A DNA stretch of 64,000 bases, taken from Streptomyces sp. AC1-42W (GTDB lineage Bacteria > Actinomycetota > Actinomycetes > Streptomycetales > Streptomycetaceae). Shown here in pieces: positions 36,277 to 43,730 of the stretch. A model generated the notes under the pieces. That model was not told the origin of the DNA. It saw nothing but the letters and a program-made list of their open reading frames with translations, and did not search any database. The stretch covers positions 3,162,001-3,226,000 of the forward strand of contig NZ_QKWY01000002.1 in NCBI RefSeq assembly GCF_003248355.1, given 5' to 3'. Positions within the stretch are counted from its first letter, which is position 1. Each line of letters opens with the position of its first letter. The translations under genes and the position numbers were made by a program.

Positions 36277-36351
36277 CCCGCCGATGACGACACCGCACCA
36301 CCCAGCACGAACAGCACAGCGCGGCGGGAACGCCGGCAGGGAGAGGCAGCG

Positions 36352-36882
36352 ATGGCACGGGTAGCGAAGACGAGGAATCCGCTGGTGGCGGCGGCGATCG
36401 CGCTGACGATCGCGGCGGCGGTCGCCGCGGGCTGGGGCGGGGTGTCCCGCTACCGGGCGGCGCACGACGGCTCGGCCGCCTACGCCCAGACCCGCGACGA
36501 GGTGCTGGCCGCGGGCGAGCAGGCCGTGCAGAACATGAACACGCTCGACCACGCGCAGGTCGAGAAGGGCCTGGACAGCTGGGAGGACTCCACCACCGGG
36601 GACCTGCACCGGCAACTCGTGGAAGGGCGCGCCGGGTTCGTGAAGCAGATCCAGGAGGCGAAGACCGTCAGCACCGCCAAGGTGCTGGCCGGTGCGGTCA
36701 CCGAGCTGGACGACCGGGCCGGGAAGGCCGGGGTGATGGTGGCGCTCCGGGTGACCGTGACCGCGCCGAAGGGCAAGCCCGCGGTGAAGGAGAGCCGGAT
36801 GCTCGGTCAGCTGACCCGTACGCCGGACGGGTGGAAGCTCAGCGCCCTCGGCCAGGCGCCCGTCGGCAACACCGCCGGCTGA
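36352..36882 (+). CDS. Mce-associated membrane protein, type A, copy 2
   Basis: 176 aa, 75 nt after the previous gene with GGGAGAGGCAGCG before the ATG. One membrane helix (AAAIALTIAAAVAAGWGGV) and an outer domain that follows copy 1 closely (YAQTRDEVLAAGEQ, NMNTLDHAQVEKGLDSW, AVTELDDRAGKAGVMVAL, TPDGWKLSALG). The gap breaks the chain of overlaps and marks the joint of a duplicated gene pair. Confidence 0.83.
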   Translation: MARVAKTRNPLVAAAIALTIAAAVAAGWGGVSRYRAAHDGSAAYAQTRDEVLAAGEQAVQNMNTLDHAQVEKGLDSWEDSTTGDLHRQLVEGRAGFVKQIQEAKTVSTAKVLAGAVTELDDRAGKAGVMVALRVTVTAPKGKPAVKESRMLGQLTRTPDGWKLSALGQAPVGNTAG

Positions 36883-36918
36883 CACCCCCGCCCCCGTACC
36901 GAGAGGAACCCCCGGACC

Positions 36919-37683
36919 ATGTCGACCACCCGCCACCTGGTCAACCGCCGGCGCCGCCTGGCCACCGTCGCCGCGGCGGAACGCACCACGACCACCGCCC
37001 CGCCCCGCCCGCGCCCCGGCCCCGACCCGGACCAACCTCCCGCGGACACGACGGACACGACGGACACGGCCGACACCGCAGACGACGCGGCCGACGCGGA
37101 CCCGGAACCCGGCCCGGACGACGAGGGCGGCGCGCCGGAGACGAAGAAGGCCGTCCGGCGCCTGCCCCGGATGCGCCCCGGACTGCCCGCAGTCCTCTGC
37201 GTCCTCACCGTGCTCCTCGGCTCCTTCGCCGCCTGGTCGTTCACCTCGGCGGCGAGCCTGCGCGACGACCCCGCCCGACAGAACACCGCGCTCACCGACA
37301 TCAGCCGCACCAGCGAGGTCAAGGGCCGGATCACCGAGGCGGTCGGCGCCGTCTTCTCGTACGACTACGCCTCACCCGCCAAGTCCGACACCGCGGTGAC
37401 CACCTATCTGACCGGGAAGGCGGTCCAGCAGCACAAGGACATGCTCGCCGAGGTCCGGGCCCAGGCACCGAAGCAGAAGCTCGTGCTCACCACGACCGTC
37501 ACCCACAGCGCCGTGGAAATGCTCGACGGCGACCGCGCCCGGCTGCTGATCTTCGCCGACCAGCGCAACACCCGTACCGGCAAGTCCGAGGAGACCACCT
37601 ACGCCGCCGCCATGTTCAGCGTGGACGCCGTCCGCGAGGACGGCGACTGGCGGATATCCGCGATCGACACGTTCACCCGGTGA
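36919..37683 (+). CDS. Mce-associated membrane protein, type B, copy 2
   Basis: 254 aa; GAGAGGAA upstream of ATG. A long cytoplasmic N-terminus (~95 residues) with Arg-rich start and a Thr/Asp/Ala-rich repeat (TDTTDTADTADDAADAD) precedes a membrane helix (AVLCVLTVLLGSFAAWSFTS) and an NTF2-like outer domain parallel to copy 1 (NTALTDISRTSEVKGRITEA, GAVFSYDYAS, REDGDWRISAIDTF). The N-terminus is ~50 residues longer than in copy 1. Confidence 0.83.
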   Translation: MSTTRHLVNRRRRLATVAAAERTTTTAPPRPRPGPDPDQPPADTTDTTDTADTADDAADADPEPGPDDEGGAPETKKAVRRLPRMRPGLPAVLCVLTVLLGSFAAWSFTSAASLRDDPARQNTALTDISRTSEVKGRITEAVGAVFSYDYASPAKSDTAVTTYLTGKAVQQHKDMLAEVRAQAPKQKLVLTTTVTHSAVEMLDGDRARLLIFADQRNTRTGKSEETTYAAAMFSVDAVREDGDWRISAIDTFTR

Positions 37684-37717
37684 CCCGCCGCAGGCGACCC
37701 GACCAAGGAGGGCACGC

Positions 37718-38932
37718 ATGAGGTTCAACGGCAGCATGCGCCGCGGACTCGGCGGCACGGCGGCGGCCGTCGCCGCGATGGCCGCGCTCACGGCGTCCCA
37801 GGCACCCCAGCTCGCCGCGCACGAGGAGACCCCGAAACACCGCCAGGAGACGGACGACGTCACCTGGTCCGAGGTCCCCAACGACGACTCGTACCACACC
37901 GAACTCCCGCCGCTGAGAAGCCCGAAGCCGCCGAAGAAGGGCGAGAGGCAGAGCCCGGCCGCCCGGCAGTCGTGGGCCGAGGCGGGCATCCCCGCCACCG
38001 TGCTCGCCGCCTACCGCGAGGCTGCGGCCACGATGCGGCGCGGCGACCCCGGCTGCCGGCTGCCCTGGCAGTTACTGGCCGCCATCGGCAAGGTCGAGTC
38101 CGGGCACGCGGCCGGCGGCCGGGTCGACAAGCACGGCACCACCCTGTCGCCGATCCTGGGCCCGGTCCTCGACGGCGCCGGGTTCGCCCGCATCACCGAC
38201 ACCGACGGCGGCGCCTACGACGGGGACAAGACCTACGACCGGGCGGTCGGCCCGATGCAGTTCATCCCCTCGACCTGGGCGCGCTGGGGCCGCGACGGCA
38301 ACGGCGACGGACGCCGCGACCCCAACAACGTGTACGACGCCGCGCTCGCCGCCGGGGCCTACCTGTGCGCCGGACCGCGCGACCTGTCGATCCCCTCCGA
38401 CCTGAACCGGGCGATCCTCAGCTACAACCACTCGGAGACGTATCTGCGTACGGTGCTCTCCTGGTACGAGTTCTACCGCAAGGGCATCCACCCGGTCGCG
38501 GACGGCCGGGGCGTCGTCCCCAGGAGCCCCGGCGCCGGCGGCCCGAACGAGCCCGAGCGCCCCGTGGGCGGCTCCGGCACCGACAGCGGCGGCGGCATCG
38601 AGGTCGGCCCGCAGCCCAGCCCCCGCCCCACCGCACCCGGCACCACCGACCCGGAGCCCGGCACCAGCCCCACACCGGGCACCTCCGGCTCCCCGGACCC
38701 GACCGGCACCACCAGCCCCACGCCCGACCCCACGGACACCGGCTCCGCGACCCCGGACCCCACCACCACCCCGGACCCGGAGCCCACCACGACCGCACCG
38801 CAACCGGGCTGCACGACAACCCCTCCGGCGCCGGAGCCCGGCGACACCACCACGCCCACCGGCTCGCCCACCCCCTCGCCGGACCCCGCGGAGCCCTGCA
38901 CCACACCCACGCTGCCGCCCGCGGCGAACTGA
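37718..38932 (+). CDS. Secreted lytic transglycosylase (SLT/MltB-like)
   Basis: 404 aa, AAGGAGGG upstream of ATG. A signal peptide (residues ~10-35) is followed by the catalytic domain at ~85-255: WQLLAAIGKVESGHAAGG with the catalytic Glu, AVGPMQFIPSTWARWGRDGNGDGRRDPNN, and AALAAGAYLCAG and AILSYNHSETYLRTVLSWY. The last ~120 residues are a Pro/Thr/Asp/Ser-rich low-complexity wall-spanning tail. It cleaves peptidoglycan glycan strands. Its location 34 nt after the last Mam gene suggests it belongs to the mce operon and may open the wall for the Mce tunnel; inference. Confidence 0.88.
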   Translation: MRFNGSMRRGLGGTAAAVAAMAALTASQAPQLAAHEETPKHRQETDDVTWSEVPNDDSYHTELPPLRSPKPPKKGERQSPAARQSWAEAGIPATVLAAYREAAATMRRGDPGCRLPWQLLAAIGKVESGHAAGGRVDKHGTTLSPILGPVLDGAGFARITDTDGGAYDGDKTYDRAVGPMQFIPSTWARWGRDGNGDGRRDPNNVYDAALAAGAYLCAGPRDLSIPSDLNRAILSYNHSETYLRTVLSWYEFYRKGIHPVADGRGVVPRSPGAGGPNEPERPVGGSGTDSGGGIEVGPQPSPRPTAPGTTDPEPGTSPTPGTSGSPDPTGTTSPTPDPTDTGSATPDPTTTPDPEPTTTAPQPGCTTTPPAPEPGDTTTPTGSPTPSPDPAEPCTTPTLPPAAN

Positions 38933-38963
38933 ACCGGGCGGCGGGCGGGCGGTTCGACCCCGC

Positions 38964-40028
38964 TCAGCCGCCGCCCGCCAGCACCTCCGCGAGGTCGTAG
39001 CGCACGACCTCCTCCAACTGCGCGTACGTGCAGCTCTCCGGCGTACGGTCCGGCCGCCAGCGGCGCCACTGGGCCGTGTGCCGGAACCGGTCGCCCTCCA
39101 TGTGGTCGTACGCCACCTCGCACACCCGCTCCGGCCGCAGCGGCACCCAGGACATGTCCTTCTTGCCCGACCAGCGGCTCGGAGCACCCGGCAGCCGGGC
39201 CCCCTCGTGCGCCTCCGCCTGCGCCCAGGCGTGCCACGGATGGCTCCCGGCGTCGGTCAGCAACGGCTCCAACTCGGTGACGAGCTCCGCGCGGCGCTTC
39301 ATCGGGAAGGCCGCGCACACCCCGACGTGCTGCAGCGCGCCGCCCGCGTCGTACAGGCCGAGCAGCAGCGAGCCGACCACCGGGCCGCTCTTGTGGAAGC
39401 GGTAGCCGGCCACCACGCAGTCGGCGGTCCGCTCGTGCTTGATCTTGTACATCGCCCGCACGTCCGGCCGGTACGGCGCGTCCAGCGGCTTCGCCACGAC
39501 CCCGTCCAGACCAGCCCCCTCGTACCGCTCGAACCACTCCCGGGCGCGGCCGGCATCGGTCGTCGAGGGGGCCGTGTACACCGGCGCCGACGCCCGAGCG
39601 AGCGCCGCCTCCAGGGCCGTGCGCCGGTCCGCCTGCGGGGTGCCGAGCAGCGACTCGTCACCGAGCGCCAGCAGATCGAAGGCGACCAGCGCGGCCGGGG
39701 TCCGCTCCGCCAGCAGCCGCACCCGTGAATCGGCGGGGTGGATGCGCTCGCTGAGCCGGTCGAAGTCCAGCCGTCCGCCGTGCACGACGACGATCTCGCC
39801 GTCCACCACACACCGCTCCGGCAGATTCTCCCGGACGGCGGTCACCAGTTCCGGAAAGTACCGGGTGAGCGGCTTGCCGGTCCGGCTGCCGATCACCACC
39901 TCGTCACCGTCCCGGTGCACGATCGCCCGGAAGCCGTCCCACTTGGCTTCGTATTGCATACCCGGCGGGATCTTCTTCACCGACTTGGCGAGCATCGGCT
40001 TCACGGGCGGCATCACCGGCAGGTCCAT
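38964..40028 (-). CDS. ligD: ATP-dependent DNA ligase (LigD ligase-type)
   Basis: 354 aa from the ATG at 40028. The nucleotidyl-transferase motif I is YEAKWDGFRAI (catalytic Lys), followed by SRTGKPLTRYFPEL, VVDGEIVVV (motif III/IIIa region), EGLDGVVAKP-type motif IV as GAGLDGVVAKPLDAPYRP, and motif V YKIKHERTADCVVAGY. An OB-fold C-terminus follows. It seals nicks and breaks in non-homologous end joining. The polymerase part is a separate divergent gene, not fused as in mycobacterial LigD. Converges on the transglycosylase with a 31-bp gap. Confidence 0.92.
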   Translation of the reverse strand: MDLPVMPPVKPMLAKSVKKIPPGMQYEAKWDGFRAIVHRDGDEVVIGSRTGKPLTRYFPELVTAVRENLPERCVVDGEIVVVHGGRLDFDRLSERIHPADSRVRLLAERTPAALVAFDLLALGDESLLGTPQADRRTALEAALARASAPVYTAPSTTDAGRAREWFERYEGAGLDGVVAKPLDAPYRPDVRAMYKIKHERTADCVVAGYRFHKSGPVVGSLLLGLYDAGGALQHVGVCAAFPMKRRAELVTELEPLLTDAGSHPWHAWAQAEAHEGARLPGAPSRWSGKKDMSWVPLRPERVCEVAYDHMEGDRFRHTAQWRRWRPDRTPESCTYAQLEEVVRYDLAEVLAGGG

Positions 40029-40091
40029 GGTCCGAGTGTGAACCGTACGGCCACCGGCGTCTCCCGATATGCGGCATATGTGTGCCCGGCC

Positions 40092-40097
40092 TACGGT
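40092..40097 (+). promoter_or_regulatory. Putative -10 of a leaderless promoter for the LigD polymerase gene
   Basis: TACGGT ends 7 nt before the ATG at 40105 and there is only a weak GGTGG ribosome-like stretch overlapping it, which fits a leaderless or very short leader. The divergent ligase gene starts 76 bp away, so both promoters share this short space. Confidence 0.3.
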
Positions 40098-40104
40098 GGC
40101 CGAC

Positions 40105-41136
40105 ATGGCAGCAGCGGGCACAGCGGTGGAGCTGGACGCGGCCGGACGGGCCGTCCGGCTGTCCAATCCGGACAAGGTCTACTTCCCGGAGAAGGGCTAC
40201 ACGAAGAGGGACGTCGCCGAGTACTTCCTCGCGGTCGGTCCCGGCATCCTGCGCGCCCTGCGCAACCGGCCCACCACGCTCCAGCGGTTCGTGGACGGTG
40301 TGGAGGGCGAGTTCTTCTACCAGAAGCGCGCCCCCAAGAACCTTCCCGACTGGATTCCCACCACCGAGATCGCCTTCCCGAGCGGCCGGTCCGCCCGCGA
40401 GATGTGCCCCACCGAGGTGGCCGCCGTCCTGTGGGCCGCCAACCTCGGCACGCTCACCTTCCACCCCTGGCCCGTCCGGGGCGGCGACACCGACCACCCC
40501 GACGAACTGCGCATCGACCTGGACCCGCAGCCCGGCACCGGCTACGCCGACGCCGTCCGCGCCGCCCGCGAACTGCGCGGCATCCTGGACGAGCACGGGC
40601 TGCGCGGCCGGCCCAAGACCTCCGGCGGGCGCGGCCTCCACGTCTTCGTGCCCATCGAGCCGCGCTGGACGTTCACCGAGGTCCGGCGCGCGGCCATCGC
40701 GGTGGGGCGCGAACTGGAGAGCCGGATGCCGGACCGGGTGACCACCGCCTGGTGGAAGGAGGAGCGCGGCGAGCGGATCTTCGTGGACTACAACCAGACC
40801 GCCCGCGACCGCACGATCGCCTCCGCCTACTCCGTACGGCCCTTCCCGCACGCCCCGGTCTCCGCCCCGCTGCGCTGGGAGGAGCTGGACGACGCCGAAC
40901 CCCGCGACTTCGACATCCGGACCATGCCCCGCCGCTTCGCGGAACACGGCGACGTCCACGCCGGCATGGACGAGGAGGCGTTCCGGCTGGACTCCCTCCT
41001 CGAACTCGCCGACCGCCACGCGCGCGACGGCGGGCCCGGCGACCTGCCCTACCCGCCGGAGTACCCGAAGATGCCCGGCGAACCCAAGCGCGTGCAGCCG
41101 AGCCGGGCGCGCCGCGACAAGGACGGCGACGCGTGA
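40105..41136 (+). CDS. ligD: LigD polymerase-domain (AEP primase/polymerase) protein
   Basis: 343 aa from the ATG at 40105 (upstream ATGs at 40069 and 40078 are possible). The archaeo-eukaryotic primase fold shows SNPDKVYFPEKGYTKRDV, LRIDLDPQPGTGYADAV with the metal-binding D-x-D, SGGRGLHVFVPIEPRW, and the second acidic site in ERGERIFVDYNQTARDRTIASAYSVRP. It fills gaps and adds nucleotides during end joining. Neither a nuclease domain nor a Ku gene is in the window. It overlaps the next gene by 4 nt. Confidence 0.92.
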   Translation: MAAAGTAVELDAAGRAVRLSNPDKVYFPEKGYTKRDVAEYFLAVGPGILRALRNRPTTLQRFVDGVEGEFFYQKRAPKNLPDWIPTTEIAFPSGRSAREMCPTEVAAVLWAANLGTLTFHPWPVRGGDTDHPDELRIDLDPQPGTGYADAVRAARELRGILDEHGLRGRPKTSGGRGLHVFVPIEPRWTFTEVRRAAIAVGRELESRMPDRVTTAWWKEERGERIFVDYNQTARDRTIASAYSVRPFPHAPVSAPLRWEELDDAEPRDFDIRTMPRRFAEHGDVHAGMDEEAFRLDSLLELADRHARDGGPGDLPYPPEYPKMPGEPKRVQPSRARRDKDGDA

Positions 41137-42212
41137 GCGGTCCGGGCGCCGCGCCCGGCGAGCCGCACGGTGCGCACGGCCGCCCGCCCGCCCGGGGCCA
41201 GAAATGGGCCGCGTTCAAACGGTCGCCGTACTTCCCGGCGACCGTCCTGCTGTTCATCCTGTCGGCCGCCGCCGGACTGTTCGCCGGTTCCTACACGTAC
41301 GCCATGGCCAACCCGACCCCGCACCGCATCCCGACCGCCGTGGTCAGCGAGCCGGACACCACGCGCGGCAAGGAGTTCGTCGCCGGGATGGACCGGGCCC
41401 TGGACGCCTCACTGGTCATCCACGTCTTCCCGACGCCCGCCGCCGCCCGCGAGGCGCTGGAGGAGCAGCAGGTCTTCGCGATCGTGCGCTCCGGCGAGCG
41501 GGGGGTCGCGCTCGACGTGGCCGCGGCCTCCGGGGCGGCCGTCGCCCAGCTGCTCGCCGAGACCGCCGTGAAGGTCGGGAACACGCTCGGCCTGCCGGTC
41601 GCCGTGCGGGACGTCAAACCGCTCCAGAAGGGCGACCCGCGCGGGCTCGCCCTGTTCTACATCTCGCTGGCCGCCGTGATCGTCGGCTTCGTGGGCTCCA
41701 TCCAGCTCAGCGTGCACGCGAGCGGACTGATCCCGCTGGAGCGGATCGCGTTCACCGTCGCGTACGCGCTGCTCGGCGCGTTCGCCATCGCCGCCGTCGT
41801 GGACTGGCTGCTGGGGGCGGTCGATCTGCCCTTCGCGCAGTCGTGGCTGATCCTGGCGTTCACCATGTTCACCTCCGGCATGGTCTTCGCCATGTTCAAC
41901 ACCCTGATCGGCCGCTGGGCGATGCTGCCGACCTGGGGCGTGATGGTGCTCCTGGGCAACCCGTCGTCCGGCGGGGCCGTCTCCTGGCCGCTGCTGCCCT
42001 CGCTGCTCGGACACATCGGCCGCTGGCTGCCGCCCGGCGCCTCCGTCAACGCCCAGCACACCGCCGTCTACTACCAGGGCCATCAGCGCCTCTTCCCGTA
42101 TCTGGTGCTGGCCGCCTGGGCGCTGGTGTCGGTCACCGTCTTCTGGGTGTGGCGCCACCGCCACCCCGGCGGCCGCGAGCACATGCCGCAGCACGCCGCC
42201 GCGCTCACCTGA
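41133..42212 (+). CDS. Membrane protein, DUF3533/ABC-2-type permease-like
   Basis: 359 aa, GTG start overlapping the polymerase stop (GTGA). A first membrane helix near residue 30 (SPYFPATVLLFILSAAAGLF) is followed by a ~130-residue outer domain (AVVSEPDTTRGKEFVAGMDRAL, LDVAAASGAAVAQLLAETAV) and five or six C-terminal helices. This layout is that of YhgE/DUF3533-type permeases, which resemble the membrane half of ABC-2 exporters but have no ATPase here. The substrate is unknown and the link to end joining is probably only positional. Confidence 0.72.
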   Translation: MSGPGAAPGEPHGAHGRPPARGQKWAAFKRSPYFPATVLLFILSAAAGLFAGSYTYAMANPTPHRIPTAVVSEPDTTRGKEFVAGMDRALDASLVIHVFPTPAAAREALEEQQVFAIVRSGERGVALDVAAASGAAVAQLLAETAVKVGNTLGLPVAVRDVKPLQKGDPRGLALFYISLAAVIVGFVGSIQLSVHASGLIPLERIAFTVAYALLGAFAIAAVVDWLLGAVDLPFAQSWLILAFTMFTSGMVFAMFNTLIGRWAMLPTWGVMVLLGNPSSGGAVSWPLLPSLLGHIGRWLPPGASVNAQHTAVYYQGHQRLFPYLVLAAWALVSVTVFWVWRHRHPGGREHMPQHAAALT

Positions 42213-42377
42213 TCCGCCGAACGACCGGCGGTCCTCGAACTGCATTTCGCGACTCGCCCACGCTCCTGACGACCTCGCGGTCACCTTGTTCCTACTGTGG
42301 GTCAGCCACGTTCCCCGGGCTCGTCAGCGCCCGTCGCCACATTCCCGGCAGCACCCGTCAGCAGTGGGGAGTTCGAC

Positions 42378-43331
42378 ATGGACCGCAGAACCTTCAGCCG
42401 GCAGATGCTGGTCGGCGGCGGGGTCGCCGCCGCGGCGGTGGTGACATCGTTGTCCCTGCCCGCGCCGCTGGCCGCCGCGATGCCCGCCGCCGTCCGCACG
42501 GTCGGCGCCGGGGGAGCGGTCCGGCGCATCCGCATGTACGTGGAGCAGCTGCCGGACGGCCGGCTGGGCTACGGCCTGGAGAAGGGCAGGGCGACCGTGC
42601 CGGGCCCGCTGATCGAGCTGACCGAGGGCGACACCCTGCACATCGAGTTCGTCAACACCCTCGACGTACCGGCCGGGCTGCACGCGCACGGCGTCGACTA
42701 CGACACCGCGAGCGACGGCACCCGGATGAACGGGAGCACCGTCGAACCGGGCGGCACCCGCACCTACGTCTGGCGCACCCACGCGCCGGGCCCGCGCCGC
42801 GACGGCACCTGGCGCTCCGGCAGTGCCGGCTACTGGCACTACCACGACCACGCCGTGGGCTCCGACCACGGCACCGGCGGCATCCGCAAGGGGCTCTACG
42901 GGCCGCTGGTCGTCCGCCGCCGGGGCGACGTCCTGCCGGACCGGACGATCGCCATCGTCTTCAACGACATGTCGATCAACAACACCCCGAAGGGGGAGAG
43001 CCCCGACTTCCAGGTCACGCTCGGCGACCGGCTGGAGGTCGTCATGATCACGCACGGCGACATGTACCACACGTTCCATGTGCACGGTCACCGCTGGGCC
43101 GACAACCGTACGGGCATGCTCACCGGACCCGACGACCCGACCCGGGTCGTGGACACCAAGATCGTCGGACCGGCGGACTCCTTCGGCTTCCAGGTCATCG
43201 CGGGCGAACACGTGGGACCCGGCGCCTGGATGTACCACTGCCATGTGCAGAGCCACGCGGACCGGGGCATGGGCGGGCTGCTGCTCGTCGCCGACCGGGA
43301 CGGCACGGTCCCCGGCCACCACGACGGATGA
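42378..43331 (+). CDS. Two-domain multicopper oxidase (SLAC-type small laccase)
   Basis: 317 aa from the ATG at 42378 with GGGGAG six nt upstream. A Tat-type signal (MDRRTFSRQMLVGGG then a hydrophobic stretch) sends the folded protein out. All four copper motifs are present: HAHG, WHYHDHA, HTFHVHGH and HCHVQSH, with type-1 ligands in the last. Only two cupredoxin domains, as in S. coelicolor SLAC, which acts as a trimer and oxidises phenolics; it is about 25 residues shorter than that enzyme. TACTGT at 42293 may be its -10 box. Confidence 0.9.
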   Translation: MDRRTFSRQMLVGGGVAAAAVVTSLSLPAPLAAAMPAAVRTVGAGGAVRRIRMYVEQLPDGRLGYGLEKGRATVPGPLIELTEGDTLHIEFVNTLDVPAGLHAHGVDYDTASDGTRMNGSTVEPGGTRTYVWRTHAPGPRRDGTWRSGSAGYWHYHDHAVGSDHGTGGIRKGLYGPLVVRRRGDVLPDRTIAIVFNDMSINNTPKGESPDFQVTLGDRLEVVMITHGDMYHTFHVHGHRWADNRTGMLTGPDDPTRVVDTKIVGPADSFGFQVIAGEHVGPGAWMYHCHVQSHADRGMGGLLLVADRDGTVPGHHDG

Positions 43332-43422
43332 CATCGGCCGAAAACAGCCGACGGGGCGTGGGCGAGGCGGCATTGACGCGGCGTTGATCGGTCGTTTATC
43401 GCGGCAGTGCACTGTGGCAACC

Positions 43423-43677
43423 ATGCTGATCAACACCACGACCGACCCCGCCTTCTCCTGGCAGGAGACCGCCCTGTGCGCCCAGGCGGGGCCCGAGTTC
43501 TTCTTCCCGGCTCCGGGCAGCTCCACCCGTGAGGCCAAGCAGCTGTGCAACGCGTGCGAGGGGCGGCAGGCATGCCTCGAGTACGCCCTCGACAACGACG
43601 AGCGCTTCGGCGTCTGGGGCGGACTGTCCGAGAAGGAGCGGGAGCGGCTGCGCAGAGTCGGCCGCACGTCGGCCTGA
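43423..43677 (+). CDS. WhiB-like iron-sulphur transcriptional regulator
   Basis: 84 aa from the ATG at 43423 (weak ribosome site). Four cysteines in the Wbl pattern: ALCAQAG, then QLCNACEG (CxxC) and ACLEYALDN, followed by the GVWGGLSEKERERLRR turn that binds region 4 of the principal sigma factor. It binds a 4Fe-4S cluster and regulates stress or developmental genes with the sigma factor. The short basic tail is normal for the small Wbl class. Its targets are not visible. Confidence 0.9.
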   Translation: MLINTTTDPAFSWQETALCAQAGPEFFFPAPGSSTREAKQLCNACEGRQACLEYALDNDERFGVWGGLSEKERERLRRVGRTSA

Positions 43678-43730
43678 GCCGCTCCCGCGCGTGCGAGACT
43701 GCGGCCTTCCGCACTTCGTCACGCGGGCCC

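Noticed and set aside
38937..38981. GC-rich inverted sequence between the transglycosylase and ligase stops as a terminator
   Set aside because: Arms pair only partly and overlap the ligase C-terminal codons; weaker than the four terminators listed.
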